This document shows, in pieces, positions 6,267 through 13,210 of a stretch of 45,923 nt of DNA (the first letter of the stretch is position 1; every line of letters begins with the position of its first letter). Both the position numbers and the translations under genes were made by a program. The DNA comes from Paraburkholderia phenoliruptrix (GTDB lineage Bacteria > Pseudomonadota > Gammaproteobacteria > Burkholderiales > Burkholderiaceae), in NCBI RefSeq assembly GCF_019511605.1, contig NZ_JAEUAV010000036.1, forward strand, positions 1 to 45,923, read 5' to 3'. Below the pieces are notes generated by a model, which worked only from the letters and a program-made list of their open reading frames with translations, was not told the origin of the DNA and ran no database searches.

Positions 6267-7208
6267 GTGCCCGACGTGCCAGAACAAAAAAAAGGCCCTC
6301 TTGAAGAGGGCCTTAGCGTTTCCGACATTCGAGTTGTCGCACCACCCGCCGCAACGGACGCGCCGCCGAGCGAAGCGGGTTTCGTGGCTGATGCTCCGAA
6401 GCACGTTAAATACGAGCAACGTGTGGTAGCGTTTGTCGACGTTCTTGGATTCAAGGACATAATCACAAAGTCCGCTACAAATGCTGAGTTGGTCCGAAGA
6501 ATTCATTACGCATTAACCGTAAGCAATGACGACTGGGCCGATAACTTCGCGAAAGAAGTCGGCCTTGAAATGACGTCTCGCGACTTCGAGGAAAGGATCA
6601 ATTCCTTCTCGGACTGTGTTGTTATTTCAGTCAAGCCGGACATTCGAGAAATCGGGCTGCTTGTCTATATTGTTTTTAAGATCTCTCGACAGCTGCTGAT
6701 GGCTGGGTTTCTTAGTCGCGGAGGCATCGCGAAGGGGTTGCTCTACCACGAAGATGGCTCTTCCTCCTCGAACGCTGGTCCCCCGATGGTCTTCGGCCCC
6801 GCCTTTGTCGCCGCCTACGTGTTCGAATCGACCCACGCGGACGGTCCGCGGATCATCCTGGAAAATTCGGTCCGAGAGCATATCCGACGAAAGTGCGATT
6901 TGATGCCGGACAGTAAATTAACGGCCTTTCTGAACACTCACATTAAGCGCGCTGAGGACGGTCCCGCTTATATCGACGTTTTTGCGGATTTTAGCGCCAA
7001 CGATTACTATAAAACTGCACCCGACGTTTCGTCCGAAATAGAAACAATTCACGGACATCTCTGCACAGCATTGGATCAGACCGCAGACCGTCCCTTGCAT
7101 TTTAAGAAAAATGCCCAGCTCGCCCGACAGTTCAATAACGCACTACAAAAAGCAGGGCGTGCTGACTACCACATCGACGGAGACAGGCTCCCGGCCAAGG
7201 ACAGCTAG
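6267..7208 (+). CDS. Class III nucleotide-cyclase-like protein, possible toxin or signal enzyme
   Basis: This 313-aa protein starts at a GTG preceded by AGGGGG (6257-6262). After a disordered, Pro/Ala-rich N-terminus (about 45 residues) come blocks in class III cyclase order. VVAFVDVLGFKDII would hold the first metal Asp. NSFSDCVVIS would hold the second. SRGGIAKGLLYH resembles the R-x-GI-x-x-G strand, and VFGPAFVAAYVFES resembles YGPAVNLAARLE. In the last block the usual Asn and Arg that stabilise the transition state are both Val. No signal peptide or membrane helix is seen. Such proteins occur in phage-defence loci, and Pycsar cyclases are class III, but this assignment rests on motif reading only. 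Pairing with a Panacea gene suggests a toxin-antitoxin or defence unit. Confidence 0.6.
   Translation: MPDVPEQKKGPLEEGLSVSDIRVVAPPAATDAPPSEAGFVADAPKHVKYEQRVVAFVDVLGFKDIITKSATNAELVRRIHYALTVSNDDWADNFAKEVGLEMTSRDFEERINSFSDCVVISVKPDIREIGLLVYIVFKISRQLLMAGFLSRGGIAKGLLYHEDGSSSSNAGPPMVFGPAFVAAYVFESTHADGPRIILENSVREHIRRKCDLMPDSKLTAFLNTHIKRAEDGPAYIDVFADFSANDYYKTAPDVSSEIETIHGHLCTALDQTADRPLHFKKNAQLARQFNNALQKAGRADYHIDGDRLPAKDS
6286..6314 (-). terminator. Minus-strand intrinsic terminator inside the start of the cyclase-like gene
   Basis: AAGGCCCTC (6292-6300) and GAGGGCCTT (6306-6314) form a perfect 9-bp stem with a 5-nt loop. Eight A bases (6286-6293) precede it, so on the minus strand it reads as a hairpin followed by a U-run. 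It lies in codons 7-16 of the cyclase-like gene. No minus-strand gene enters here, so it may stop antisense transcription or structure the start of the + mRNA. Confidence 0.6.
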
Positions 7209-7295
7209 GATGCGTGATCTGCCCTACCCCTGCCCTACGTAGGGAGGGCGGAGCCTTTAAGCGGAAGCGAAATGGCCTGAAAACCATATCCAGTA

Positions 7296-7371
7296 TGGCG
7301 CGCCCGGCTGGGATCGAACCAGCAACCCCTGCCTTCGGAGGGCAGTACTCTATCCATTGAGCTACGGGCGC
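7296..7371 (-). tRNA. tRNA-Arg (anticodon CCG)
   Basis: The minus strand gives a 76-nt cloverleaf with encoded CCA. The acceptor stem pairs GCGCCCG with CGGGCGC, followed by G and CCA. The anticodon stem CTGCC/GGCAG encloses the loop CTCCGAA (anticodon CCG), and the T-arm contains GGTTCGATCCC. It decodes CGG. Its 3' end faces the phage-like element, which fits integration at the tRNA 3' end. Bases 7372-7597 to its right hold no gene I can support. Confidence 0.96.
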
Positions 7372-7597
7372 TTCGACTTGACAGCGCGGCGACCCGAGCG
7401 GGTGCGGCGCCAAAGCGAGACCGAAAGCATACCCGGTTTCCGCCATACCGTCCACCGCACGGCCTCCGGAGCCCTTTTCCGGCTCTTGCGAGCGCTTGAA
7501 CACGTCTTTCCGACCCACCCGCTTCACTTCGCACGATGCGGGTAAACGCCTGCTGAACAGCTCGCCGCGCCTCTCGCCGCCGTCGAAAGCTTGCGTC

Positions 7598-7603
7598 TAT
7601 AAT
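7598..7603 (+). promoter_or_regulatory. Perfect -10 hexamer upstream of cytochrome c gene
   Basis: TATAAT at 7598-7603 lies 75 bp before the cytochrome start. No good -35 sits at the right distance (7575-7580 is CGCCGC), so activator help or a different spacing is possible. Confidence 0.4.
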
Positions 7604-7677
7604 CGTCCGTGGCTGATCAAGAACAAGAAGTTGCCGTCGCGCTGTACCGCTCACATACCCACGGAGACGAGACAAGC

Positions 7678-8592
7678 ATGAGCGAAGCACCACACGGAGC
7701 CCCGATCAAAACCCCAGGACAGCTCGTCGCCGCGGTCATCGCCGGGTTTGCTGTGCCGATCATTATCATCGTGCTGCTGGCCTACTACGTCGACAATTCG
7801 ACACGCACCGGCGCCGGCACCGACAGTCTCTCCGAAGCCGAAGTCACCGCGCGCATCAAGCCGATCGCCCAGGTCGAGATTCGCGACGCGAACGCGCCGC
7901 GCGTCTACAAGACCGGCGAGGAAGTCTACAAGGCGGTCTGTTCGGCCTGTCACGCGTCGGGCGCCGCGGGCGCGCCGAAGTTCACCAACACCGCCGACTG
8001 GGCGCCGCGCATTTCGCAAGGCTTCGACACGCTGTTGCACACGGCGCTGGCAGGCAAAGGCGCCATGCCCCCGCGCGGCGGCACGAGCCCGGACGATTAC
8101 AGCGACTTTGAAATCGCCCGCGCGGTTGCGTACATGGCGAACAATTCGGGGGCAAGCTTCCCTGAACCGGCACAGCCGGCATCGGGCGCGGCGGCTGCAT
8201 CGGCGGCGGCTGGCGCATCGGCTGCAACAGCCGGCGCTGGCGGCGCTTCCGACGCAGGTGCGGCGCAAGCGGCCGCGGCAATGGCCGCCATGGCCAGCGT
8301 TCCGCAAGCCGCTGCTGCTCCGGCGTCGGGCGCGACGCAAAGCGCCGACGCATCGCAAGCGGGCAAGGCTTTGTATCAGCAGGTCTGCCAGGCATGTCAC
8401 GCGGCCGGCGTGCTCAACGCACCGAAGTTCGGCGACAAGGAAGCATGGGCGCCGCGTCTGAAAGAGCCGATGGACACGGTCTACAACTATGCACTGCACG
8501 GCAAGGGCGCGATGCCGCCCAAAGGCGGCTCGAACGCGTCGGATGCGGACGTGAAAGCTGCCGTGGATTACATGGTCAGCGCCGTGAAATAA
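7678..8592 (+). CDS. Membrane-anchored diheme cytochrome c (c5-type)
   Basis: The 304-aa electron carrier probably faces the periplasm, held by one N-terminal membrane helix (about residues 18-40, VAAVIAGFAVPIIIIVLLAYYV). It has two heme c domains with CSACH and CQACH heme-binding sites. Each is followed by a GKGAMPP motif carrying the axial Met, and by a DYSDFEIARAVAYM or DADVKAAVDYM helix. The domains are joined by an 80-90-residue linker very rich in Ala, Gly and Ser. I chose the ATG at 7678 with an upstream GGAG; in-frame codons before it have no RBS. A terminator follows at 8644. It is monocistronic and probably feeds a terminal oxidase; its partner is not in the window. Confidence 0.88.
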   Translation: MSEAPHGAPIKTPGQLVAAVIAGFAVPIIIIVLLAYYVDNSTRTGAGTDSLSEAEVTARIKPIAQVEIRDANAPRVYKTGEEVYKAVCSACHASGAAGAPKFTNTADWAPRISQGFDTLLHTALAGKGAMPPRGGTSPDDYSDFEIARAVAYMANNSGASFPEPAQPASGAAAASAAAGASAATAGAGGASDAGAAQAAAAMAAMASVPQAAAAPASGATQSADASQAGKALYQQVCQACHAAGVLNAPKFGDKEAWAPRLKEPMDTVYNYALHGKGAMPPKGGSNASDADVKAAVDYMVSAVK

Positions 8593-8643
8593 CGCGCGCG
8601 CTCAGCTTGCGCAAAGATAGTGGCGGCGCTTGCCGCCCACACG

Positions 8644-8679
8644 AATCCCTGTGCCGCCGTCATGCGGGCAGGGATTTTT
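8644..8679 (+). terminator. Rho-independent terminator after cytochrome c gene
   Basis: AATCCCTG (8644-8651) pairs with CAGGGATT (8669-8676), and the T-run reaches 8679. It sits about 50 bases after the stop and about 65 bases before the convergent rep stop. Confidence 0.75.
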
Positions 8680-8743
8680 GATAACCCTCGGCGCACCCAA
8701 CGCCAACGGGGTTTTGCAAACTCGCGCGCCCCGCCCACACCGC

Positions 8744-10843
8744 TCACGGCTTCTGCAACAGCGCTTTCAAACTCGCGAGCCGGTCTTTCGGCGACATTGG
8801 CGCTTCTTCCGCCGTAGGAGGCGGCGCATCGTCCAGCAGCATTTCAGGGATAAACCGCGACGGCTCGCACACCACCGTTTCCCGCGCGCGCTTTCTCTTC
8901 TTGCACCAGTTCAGATGCAGGCTGCGCTGCGCACGCGTAATCGCCACGTACATGAGGCGGCGCTCTTCCTCGATGCGCGCGTCGTCGACAGGTTCGTCGT
9001 CCGCGCCGCCGCGATGCGGCATGATGCCTTCCTCGACGCCCACCAGAAACACATGCGGATACTCGAGGCCCTTCGACGCGTGCACGGTCGAAAGCCTGAC
9101 GGCGTCGGGATCTTCTTCGCGGCCCTCCAGCATGGACATCAGCGCAACCGTCTGAATCAGACCGAGCAGGTTCTTGCCCGTATCGGCAAGACCGTCCGCC
9201 GTGTCATAACCGGTGGCCTCGCCGTCGCCGCCGCCCGTCGCGTCTTCCGGCTCCGCCTTGGTACCCTTGCGCTTGAGCCATTCGATGAACTCCAGCACGT
9301 TCTGCCACTTCGCCTGCGCCTGACGTTCGTCGAATGCGTCGTACAGGTACGCTTCGTAGTGAATCGCGTCCATCAGCTCGTCGAGTAGCGTGCCCGCCGC
9401 ATCTTTTTCGGCGCGCTCGGTCAGGCGCTGCATGAAGTCGCAAAACACGCGCATCGGTTCGATCTGCCGTGGCGACAGGCGCGCCTCGATGCCGCCCATA
9501 TACACGGCCTCGAATAGCGACACCTTCGCCTGCCCCGCGAACGAGCCGAGCGCCTCGAGCGTCGTATTGCCGACGCCGCGGCGCGGCGTGGTGATCGCGC
9601 GAATGAACGCGGGATCGTCGTTGGCGTTAGCAATCAGACGCAGATACGCGCAGATGTCCTTGATCTCGGCCTTGTCGAAGAACGATTGTCCGCCGGACAG
9701 CACGTACGGAATCCGCTCGCGGCGCAACACCTGCTCGAAAATGCGCGCCTGGAAATTGCCGCGATAAAGAATCGCGTAATCGCGGAAGTTCGCGCGCCGC
9801 TCGAATTTATGCGCGGACAGCCGGAACACCACGGACTCGGCTTCGTGCTCTTCGTCGTTGCAGGCAGTCACGGTGATCGAATCGCCCATGCCGTGCTCGG
9901 ACCACAGCTTCTTTTCGAACAGCTTTGGATTATTGGCAATCACGTTGTTCGCGGCCGTGAGAATGCGCACCGTCGAACGATAGTTCTGCTCGAGCTTGAT
10001 CACGTGCAGCTTCGGAAAATCCTTGCCGAGCTGCGCGAGATTTTCGAGCGTCGCGCCGCGCCAGCCGTAGATGGCCTGGTCGTCGTCGCCCACCGCCGTG
10101 AATGCCGCACGCGGCCCGGCCAGCAGTTTGAGCAACTCGTACTGGCACGCGTTGGTGTCCTGATACTCGTCGATCAGCAGATAACGCAACTTGTTTTGCC
10201 AGCGCTCGCGCACCTGTTCGTTCTTCGCGAAGAGCTCCGCGGGCAGACGGATCAGATCGTCGAAATCCACCGCCTGGTATGCGTGCAGCGTCGCCACATA
10301 GTTGCGATAGACGATCGCGGCCTGGTGCTCGTCCTCGTTCGCGGCAATCGCAATGGCCTCTTCGGGCATGATGAGCCCGTTTTTCCACAGCGAAATGATC
10401 GACTGGATCTTGCGGATAAAGCCCTTGTCGGTCGAGCCGACCTGCTCCTGGATCATGCCGAAGCAGTCGTCGGAATCCATGATCGAGAACTGCGGCTTCA
10501 GGCCGACGTGCTCCGCTTCCTGCCGCAGAATCTGCACGCCGAGCGAGTGGAACGTGCAGACCGTCAACTGATTGACGGGCACCTTGCGGCCTTCCTTGCC
10601 GGGCGTGGTGAGGGTCTTGCCTTCCAGCAGCTTGCCCACGCGCTCTCGCATTTCGGCCGCGGCCTTGTTGGTGAACGTAACAGCCGCGATGTGGCGCGGC
10701 TCGAAGCCTTTCGCCTCGATCAGATGCGCGATTTTCTGCGTAATGACGCGCGTCTTGCCGCTGCCTGCGCCGGCGAGCACGAGACACGGCCCGTCGAGAT
10801 AACGGACCGCTTCACTTTGAGCGGGATTCAGGCCTGCGGACAT
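8744..10843 (-). CDS. rep: ATP-dependent DNA helicase Rep (SF1A)
   Basis: This 699-aa superfamily 1 3'-5' helicase assists replication forks and restart. Seen: motif I (Walker A) GAGSGKT at residues 25-31, AAVTFTNKAAAEMRERVG (Ia), LLIDEYQDTN (II), VGDDDQAIYGWRGA (III), KLEQNYRS (IV), STVHASKGLEYPHVFLVG (V) and RRLMYVAITRAQ (VI). The sequence follows E. coli Rep more closely than UvrD, for example IRYLLxDEYQDTN and EHEAE near motif IV. An Asp/Gly-rich insert (about residues 535-555) is extra. I chose the Met starting MSAGLNPAQSEAVRY at 10843, where homology begins; a GTG at 10930 would add 29 unlike residues. The gene converges with the cytochrome c gene. Confidence 0.93.
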   Translation of the reverse strand: MSAGLNPAQSEAVRYLDGPCLVLAGAGSGKTRVITQKIAHLIEAKGFEPRHIAAVTFTNKAAAEMRERVGKLLEGKTLTTPGKEGRKVPVNQLTVCTFHSLGVQILRQEAEHVGLKPQFSIMDSDDCFGMIQEQVGSTDKGFIRKIQSIISLWKNGLIMPEEAIAIAANEDEHQAAIVYRNYVATLHAYQAVDFDDLIRLPAELFAKNEQVRERWQNKLRYLLIDEYQDTNACQYELLKLLAGPRAAFTAVGDDDQAIYGWRGATLENLAQLGKDFPKLHVIKLEQNYRSTVRILTAANNVIANNPKLFEKKLWSEHGMGDSITVTACNDEEHEAESVVFRLSAHKFERRANFRDYAILYRGNFQARIFEQVLRRERIPYVLSGGQSFFDKAEIKDICAYLRLIANANDDPAFIRAITTPRRGVGNTTLEALGSFAGQAKVSLFEAVYMGGIEARLSPRQIEPMRVFCDFMQRLTERAEKDAAGTLLDELMDAIHYEAYLYDAFDERQAQAKWQNVLEFIEWLKRKGTKAEPEDATGGGDGEATGYDTADGLADTGKNLLGLIQTVALMSMLEGREEDPDAVRLSTVHASKGLEYPHVFLVGVEEGIMPHRGGADDEPVDDARIEEERRLMYVAITRAQRSLHLNWCKKRKRARETVVCEPSRFIPEMLLDDAPPPTAEEAPMSPKDRLASLKALLQKP

Positions 10844-11151
10844 CTTGTGTGGATGGGTGTTGCGGTTGAAATGCGGCTGCGAAGACGCTGCGGCACGCGC
10901 CGTTTTGCGCGAGAGGAGCGATGCTATCACGGATGAAAACCGCGCATGAATTCGCGCCGTCGAGTCGGGCGGACCGCTTTCGGACCGCTTCCGGACCGCT
11001 GCCGGACCGCTTCGTCACCGGCCGGCTGGCGCCGCAAAAGCGCCTGAGCGCCCCTCTCGCGCAATCGCTATTCGCGCCATGCCACAATGACGGCGTAGCG
11101 CGCCGCCGCCGCGGTGGCAAAGCGGCGCGCCGTTTTTGCAGGAAGACACGC
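10844..11151. other. Divergent intergenic region, rep and oxidoreductase
   Basis: This 308-bp gap must hold the promoters of both divergent genes. The one clear structure is the 44-bp tandem repeat listed below. A GC-rich stretch at 11098-11130 (CGCGCCGCCGCCGCGG, AGCGGCGCGCCG) precedes GTTTTTGCAGGAAG, which supplies the RBS of the + strand gene. I see no convincing sigma-70 promoter. Confidence 0.4.
10971..11014. repeat. Four tandem 11-bp repeats (GGACCGCTTTC-like)
   Basis: Units at 10971-10981, 10982-10992, 10993-11003 and 11004-11014 share GGACCGCT and vary only in the last three bases. They lie between the divergent rep and oxidoreductase genes. They may be a slipped-strand expansion or a repeated regulator site; I know no matching protein. 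Confidence 0.8.
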
Positions 11152-12201
11152 ATGTCCGCATCGCTGAAAATTGGATTGATGGGTTACGGGTTCGCAGGCG
11201 CGACCTTTCATGCGCCGGTAATCGAGCACTGCGGCCGCGCGAGAGTCGCGGCCATCGCCACGGGCCGCCCGGAAGCCGCGCTCGCCGACTATCCGCACGC
11301 GAAGGTCGTCGCCGACCTCGACGCGCTGCTTGCGCTCGACGAAATCGACTGCGTGGTGATCGCCACGCCCAACGACACCCACTTCGACCTCGCGCGCCGC
11401 ACGCTGGAAGCGGGCAAGCACGTGGTGGTCGACAAGCCGGTCACATTGAGCGCCGCCGACGCGCACACGCTTGCCAACATTGCACTGGCGCGCGGCAAGC
11501 TGTTCGTGCCGTTTCACAACCGTCGCTGGGACGGCGACTTTCTGACCGTGCGCGACCTGCTCGCAAGCGGCGAGTTGGGGCGGATCACGCACTATGAGTC
11601 GCATTTCGACCGCTTCCGGCCCGAAGTGCGCCAGCGTTGGCGCGAGGAAGCGTCGCGCGGCGGCGGCCTGCTGTTCGACCTCGGCCCGCATCTGATCGAC
11701 CAGGCGCTCGCGCTGTTCGGGGCGCCGCAGACCGTGGCCGCAACTGTGCGCACGCATCGCGACCAGGCAAGCGCACCCGACTACGTGCACATCCAGCTTG
11801 GCTACGGCGAATTCGAAGTGGTGCTGCATGCGAGCGCGCTGACCGCAATCGTCGCGCCGCGCTTCGTCATTCACGGCACGCGTGGCAGTTACGTCAAGTA
11901 CGGACTCGACACCCAGGAAGACCAGTTGAAAGCGGGCCTGCGTCCGGGCGACGAAGGTTTCGCCGCGGGCAATGCGGCAGGCACGCTGCGCGTACTCGAC
12001 GGCGGCCGCGAAGTGGAACGCGAACTGCCCACCCGCAACGGCGAATATGTGAACTTCTACATTGCCCTTGCCGACACGATTCAACATGGCGCGAAGTTCC
12101 CGGTGACGTCGCAGGACGCCGTCGACGTGATGACCGTCATCGAACTCGCGGCACGCAGCTCGGACGAAGGCTTGCGCCTGCCGTTCCAGCGTATCCGCTA
12201 A
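11152..12201 (+). CDS. Gfo/Idh/MocA-family NAD(P)-dependent oxidoreductase
   Basis: The 349-aa cytosolic dehydrogenase has an N-terminal Rossmann domain with GLMGYGFAGATFHAP (residues about 8-22), a loop IATPNDTHFDLARRTLEAGK, and the conserved DKPVTLS in place of the usual EKP. The C-terminal domain has FHNRRWDGDF, then GGGLLFDLGPHLIDQAL with the His typical of the active site. The family oxidises or reduces sugars and inositols. The FHNRRWDGDF pattern is typical of the YdgJ/scyllo-inositol-dehydrogenase-like branch, so a polyol or sugar substrate is likely. The ATG at 11152 follows AGGAAG. It is alone in its transcription unit, and no transporter or isomerase neighbour hints at its substrate. 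Confidence 0.87.
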   Translation: MSASLKIGLMGYGFAGATFHAPVIEHCGRARVAAIATGRPEAALADYPHAKVVADLDALLALDEIDCVVIATPNDTHFDLARRTLEAGKHVVVDKPVTLSAADAHTLANIALARGKLFVPFHNRRWDGDFLTVRDLLASGELGRITHYESHFDRFRPEVRQRWREEASRGGGLLFDLGPHLIDQALALFGAPQTVAATVRTHRDQASAPDYVHIQLGYGEFEVVLHASALTAIVAPRFVIHGTRGSYVKYGLDTQEDQLKAGLRPGDEGFAAGNAAGTLRVLDGGREVERELPTRNGEYVNFYIALADTIQHGAKFPVTSQDAVDVMTVIELAARSSDEGLRLPFQRIR

Positions 12202-12398
12202 ATGCGGCATGGCGGGCGCCTGTCGCGGAACCTCGCGGCGGCCCCGCCAGGCGCAAGCTGACAAGCCCGAAAGCAATATAACGTTACAAAGTCGCGAGCT
12301 TCCAAAGTCAGCGCGATCCAGCAGTGATCCGTTGGTACGCGTGTAGCACCGCACAACGAAAACGACAACCAAAGCGACAACGACTTCACGGAGAGTCC

Positions 12399-12749
12399 AT
12401 GCCACGTACCATCCGCGCGCTCGCCGCCTGCGCGTTGCTTAGTTCGCTCGCCGCCTGCGCGCTTGCGCCTCAGCCCGAGCCGGCACCGCGTCCGAGCCCT
12501 CAGCAGATTGCCGACAAACGCCTGCGCCAGGTCGACGGCCGCATCGACAATCTGAGCCGCCGTATCGACAGGCGCGTGAGCCTCGGCTATTACCCGCCCC
12601 CGCAGGGCGGCGATCTGCATCACCGGCTCGATGTAATCCGTCGCGAAGCGCACGACATGGCCGCCAACCACGGCGGCGGCCTGTCCGCCGACGAACAGCG
12701 CGTGCTCAACGAGGAATTGGACGGCGCGGCGCGCGCAATCGGGGAATGA
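12399..12749 (+). CDS. Small putative lipoprotein, 116 aa
   Basis: The signal peptide MPRTIRALAACALLSSLAAC ends in a lipobox (LAAC) with Cys20 as lipidation site. The mature protein begins with a Pro-rich stretch (APQPEPAPRPSPQQ). Heptad-like helices follow: DKRLRQVDGRIDNLSRRIDRRV, a YYPPPQGGDL turn and a final helix LNEELDGAARAIG. It is probably a periplasmic, membrane-tethered, coiled-coil-like protein of unknown role. The RBS GGAGAG precedes the ATG. No operon partner: the glycine riboswitch promoter starts about 40 bp later. Confidence 0.75.
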   Translation: MPRTIRALAACALLSSLAACALAPQPEPAPRPSPQQIADKRLRQVDGRIDNLSRRIDRRVSLGYYPPPQGGDLHHRLDVIRREAHDMAANHGGGLSADEQRVLNEELDGAARAIGE

Positions 12750-12786
12750 CGACGCAGGGCCAGACGTCGCCGGATCAGACCTTTAT

Positions 12787-12815
12787 TTGACAAGCCCCCG
12801 GGCCTCGCGTAAATT
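12787..12815 (+). promoter_or_regulatory. Sigma-70 promoter of the gcv operon
   Basis: TTGACA (12787-12792) and TAAATT (12810-12815) are separated by 17 bp, directly before the first glycine aptamer. Transcription should start around 12822, which gives a leader holding both aptamers. Confidence 0.7.
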
Positions 12816-12823
12816 CGCCGCAC

Positions 12824-13126
12824 GCGTCGGGAGAGCGCGCTGGCCGCTGAAATTCGCAGGCCGCGCCGCCGAAGGGGCACACCCGCAAACTCTCAGGCAA
12901 AAGGACCGAACGCGTCGAAGAACTCCGCCAAAGTATCAGTCACGCAGCACCTGGCAACACCTAGGCGCCGTTTTTCGCACTCTGGAGAGCGGCAGTAGCC
13001 GTCTGCACCGCATGCACCGCATACGGCGCGCAGACCCGGCAAGCTGCCCACCGAAGGGGCGCGCGTTCAACCGCGGCGAGTCATCGCCACGGCAGCGCAA
13101 TCTCTCAGGTATCGAGGACAGAGGGG
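12824..13126 (+). promoter_or_regulatory. Tandem glycine riboswitch (two aptamers)
   Basis: Aptamer 1 (about 12824-12917) contains the conserved GGGAGAG, CCGAAGGGGCA and ACTCTCAGGCAAAAGGACCG blocks. Aptamer 2 (about 12980-13126) repeats them as TGGAGAG, ACCGAAGGGGC and ATCTCTCAGGTA with GGACAGAGGGG. Tandem glycine aptamers bind glycine and usually switch on glycine cleavage. Aptamer 2 is about 50 nt longer than aptamer 1, with extra hairpin sequence at about 13000-13050 and 13075-13090. A terminator overlapping its 3' end is the likely expression platform. Confidence 0.95.
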
Positions 13127-13186
13127 CCATGCAGCACCACGCTCGCAGCCACAAGGCGCGAGGCGCGGCGCCGCATGGCCTTTTTT
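13125..13186 (+). terminator. Riboswitch-controlled terminator before gcvT
   Basis: GGCCATGC (13125-13132) pairs perfectly with GCATGGCC (13173-13180), and six T bases follow (13181-13186). The left arm overlaps the final GGGG of aptamer 2. Closing of the aptamer P1 stem and formation of the terminator may therefore compete, as expected for a glycine-on switch. Confidence 0.8.
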
Positions 13187-13210
13187 GTTTCGCGAGACGC
13201 CCGAGGCCCC

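Larger units (their letters stand above)
36..7295 (+). mobile_element. Partial phage or phage-satellite element at tRNA-Arg
   Basis: Seen: a run of + strand genes, many overlapping by four bases or fewer, including a PriCT_2/TOPRIM/AAA primase-helicase and an HK97-type capsid protein. The run ends about 90 bp short of the 3' end of a tRNA gene, a classic integrase target. The left end is lost at the contig edge, so integrase, regulator and the left attachment site cannot be seen. No terminase, portal, prohead protease or tail gene lies between capsid and tRNA. This fits a satellite or reduced prophage better than a complete phage. Bases 7209-7295 hold no gene, only the perfect palindrome CCCTACGTAGGG at 7233-7244. 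The right boundary is inferred. Confidence 0.7.

Noticed and set aside
5794..7208. Firm call as a Pycsar defence system
   Set aside because: No known Pycsar effector (TM or TIR type) is adjacent, and key Asn/Arg residues of the cyclase are not seen. Kept as a cyclase-like hypothesis only.
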